From Typha latifolia (Eukaryota; Streptophyta; Magnoliopsida; Poales; Typhaceae), in contig CM034109.1 of assembly GCA_019914945.1 (NCBI GenBank), positions 10,222,479-10,286,478 of the forward strand: a stretch of 64,000 nt of DNA, read 5' to 3'. Positions within the stretch are counted from its first letter, which is position 1. Every line of letters starts with the position of its first letter. A program made the translations under genes and the position numbers. The notes beneath the pieces are model-generated. The model was not told where the DNA came from. It was given only the letters and a program-made list of their open reading frames with translations, and made no database searches. This document shows, piece after piece, positions 61,945 to 64,000 of this stretch.

Positions 61945-63579
61945 GATCCGACGGTGATCCCACCTCTCCGTCCGTTTAAGTCGCTTTATCTGCGTTCGTT
62001 TAAAAATCTTTTCTTTAACACCCTATCTTTTCTCTTATTTGTGTTGCTGTTATTACGGGAATTACACTGTTTAGAGAGCTGTTTTCTATGTTCTACAGTA
62101 TGGATTTTTTTATATAATTTACCCCCGAAAGCTTTCAAAATATCATAATTATCACTATTTTTTTTTCAAATATCATAATTATAATCGAAATTATCGTAAT
62201 TATTCAAAAATATTATTTCATTAGTTCAATCTAACTAATTCTGATTAAAATATAACTTACATCTAAACAAAACTATTTTGCTATTACGATAAGTTATTAC
62301 AATATCATAGTACAATAAAATATATTTTATTTTATAAATATTATTTATAAATATTTTACACTTTAAATACATGTGTTTATTAACTCTAATAATAATCTGT
62401 TAATAATATTATATAAACAGTTGATCATAATAACAATTCTAAAAGCATCAGACAATTTTAGTGAGAATTATGATATTTTAAATAACGTATTGATGATTAT
62501 TATATGTTGAAAGTTTTCATGTAAAAATCCCTTAATATATAGACATTGAAGTTAAATTAAAATTATAAAAAAGTTTGAAGCACAATAACTAGAAAATGCA
62601 CGGTGTGAAGCGAAAGATTCACTATTTAATAAGATGCAGCTCACTCTCAGCTTAGTAGATACTAAGTTACGTTGTTTGATTTATTATGATTTAAATTGTT
62701 ACTTCTTTCGTGACGTTTAAATCAACCTTCCTGTTTCGGTGCCGATAATAAATAATGGAATTCTTAATATAAATGCTTGTTAACTGGATCTGGTAAAATT
62801 TTCAAATTAATCAGCACTGCGTGGTCTAAAATGGAAAATTTTCTTTAAAAACATATGAATCTAACGACGGTTCGATGAGAATCCTTTTCCTTGTCCTTGT
62901 CTCCCTCACCTTTGCAAGAAATAAGAGGAGAGCAAAGCGCCAATGGCGCCAAAAGAGAGGAGACCTCCTGCCTGATTGAAGCTTATCATTCTCGCCAACG
63001 TGAACTTGTGCCTGAAATGATAAGCTTCCAGTGAAACATATGAGAAAAGATATACTAATTTTAACATAAGTTGGGTTCTAATGGCAAGTTGGCAACCATC
63101 TTAAAGAACTACTCAATGGTAGAAGAGCATCAATCAAACTACTAAAGAACGAGAACTTTGAAGAATTGGGAGGAAGTTTGGACCAAAGCATTATTATCAT
63201 CACAAATGTAATAATACCATCACTGCAAAAGGCAGCAGGAACAATCCCATGCCTTTAAGATTTTAAATTAAATACCCACTACTACATAGTTTCTGAACAG
63301 AAGCAAAAAAAAGAGATGACTGGTCTTTTGGAGAAATTGTATGTGACAGTAAGGAGAATTCCCAATCAAAAACATATCTCTGTACAACAAAGGCTGGACG
63401 AATACTGATAAAATTCCGCGGGGATTGGAGTTGTTCTTTCCTGTCTTTCATCCCTCAATGCTGCAACAATGACACTGCAGCAAATAATCCGCAAACGATA
63501 AATCCTTCAGATCAAAGTCCATTGAAGCTTTGGTCTTCTTGGGAGAGATTTTAAGCTGTTTCCTGCCTCATTAGATCGA
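61945..63579. other. AT-rich spacer between G-patch gene and the last kinase gene
   Basis: Contains a foldback element (62102-62532). A frame at 63263-63451 has no domain and lies in the probable 3' UTR of the kinase gene. No other gene is seen. Confidence 0.45.
62102..62532. mobile_element. 431-bp AT-rich foldback element (MITE-like)
   Basis: The left end ggattttttta followed by gaaagctttcaaaatatcataattatcac is matched by the complement of the right end gggatttttac, aaaactttcaac and aaatatcataattctcac. The interior is AT-rich and non-coding. Confidence 0.45.
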
Positions 63580-64000
63580 TCAAAATCTAGCAGAAGTTCC
63601 AACATCTATTCTTCCCAAATTGCTTGAACTTGGTTTCTCTTTGATGGACTCAGCCTCCATGCTGTCCATGTGATTTCTTCGGTTTCTCCGGTCCTATTGT
63701 CAGATCAAATCATATCCCATAATAACTTCATTTGAAAGAAATTAATAATTGAAGGAGAAAATAAAGCTTGTACACCAGAGAGCACAAACCTCACGGAATG
63801 GAACTTCTTCCACCTCGAGCATTCGAACAACTTGACCCATCTTAGGCCTCTTGTCAGAGTCAGGATCAACACATCTCAATGCAACTAGAAGGGCACGTTT
63901 AAGAGCCCGTGTAGCTGGTTTGACTTCTAAATTAGGGTCAACCACTTCTTCAGCTCTCCTACTGCCAACCATCATCTTAAGCCATTCCACGAGATGTACC
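63580..64000 (-). CDS. receptor-like protein kinase, C-terminal part (At2g42960/At5g18500-like)
   Basis: Two exons are visible on the minus strand: 64000-63790 (cut by the window end) and 63693-63580. The first encodes kinase subdomains [50 protein letters not shown] and RMLE. The last exon adds [16 protein letters not shown] and a Ser-rich tail ending in TGA at 63580. The joined phase is zero. The DPDSxKRPKMxQVVRMLE block is characteristic of the plant At2g42960/At3g59110/At5g18500 group of membrane-anchored kinases with a small ectodomain. The N-terminal lobe and catalytic loop lie beyond the window. Confidence 0.88.

Overview
The window is nuclear DNA of a flowering plant. The genes are widely spaced and split by plant-type GT-AG introns, the families are plant-specific (R2R3-MYB, arginine-rich tandem CCCH, DYW-class PPR, LRR receptor-like protein, SYP7 syntaxin), there is a eukaryotic tRNA-Val, and the AT-rich spacers carry many short microsatellites and foldback elements. 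GC-rich islands over single coding exons (the CCCH gene, the MYB 3' exon) hint at a monocot, but this is inference. I see no bacterial, viral or CRISPR features.

Layout. 0-5 kb: the 3' part of a malectin-type LRR receptor kinase (+), followed by a decayed tandem copy of its last exons. 5-9.8 kb: AT-rich spacer with a 111-bp hairpin. 9.8-10.9 kb: subgroup-14 R2R3-MYB (-). 13.2-17.8 kb: SYP71-type Qc-SNARE (+) with a GC-AG intron. 21.9-22.6 kb: intronless RR-TZF CCCH protein (-). 23.9-27.1 kb: EIX-type LRR receptor-like protein (-), frameshifted inside a coding GA microsatellite, with a broken 3' duplicate beside it. 28.7 kb: tRNA-Val(UAC) (-). 28.9-29.9 kb: SHAQKFF MYB-related repressor (-). 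31.6-34.6 kb: mitochondrial LpxA (-), divergent from an RGG/HABP4-type RNA-binding protein (+, 35.3-38.2 kb). 39.4-43.6 kb: USP-like plus kinase protein (-). 50.1-51.5 kb: short DYW PPR protein (-). 52.3-55.8 kb: unassigned coding-like exons and a cluster of four foldback elements. 56.3-57.5 kb: At4g22030-like membrane protein (-). 58.6-61.7 kb: G-patch/C2H2 protein (-). 63.6 kb to the end: C-terminus of another receptor-like kinase (-).

The genes are ordinary independent plant loci, not a cooperative cluster. Themes are cell-surface perception (three kinase genes and an RLP), transcription (two MYBs), RNA handling (CCCH, RGG, PPR-DYW, G-patch) and membrane traffic (syntaxin). For nine genes I built exon-intron models by hand from splice sites, and reading phase closes exactly in each (for the two genes cut by the window edges, across the visible exons). 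The most unusual material is structural: the foldback cluster at 53.3-55.5 kb, including a 475-bp nearly full-length palindrome, and the microsatellite-driven frameshift in the RLP. I did not find a convincing new multi-gene system.
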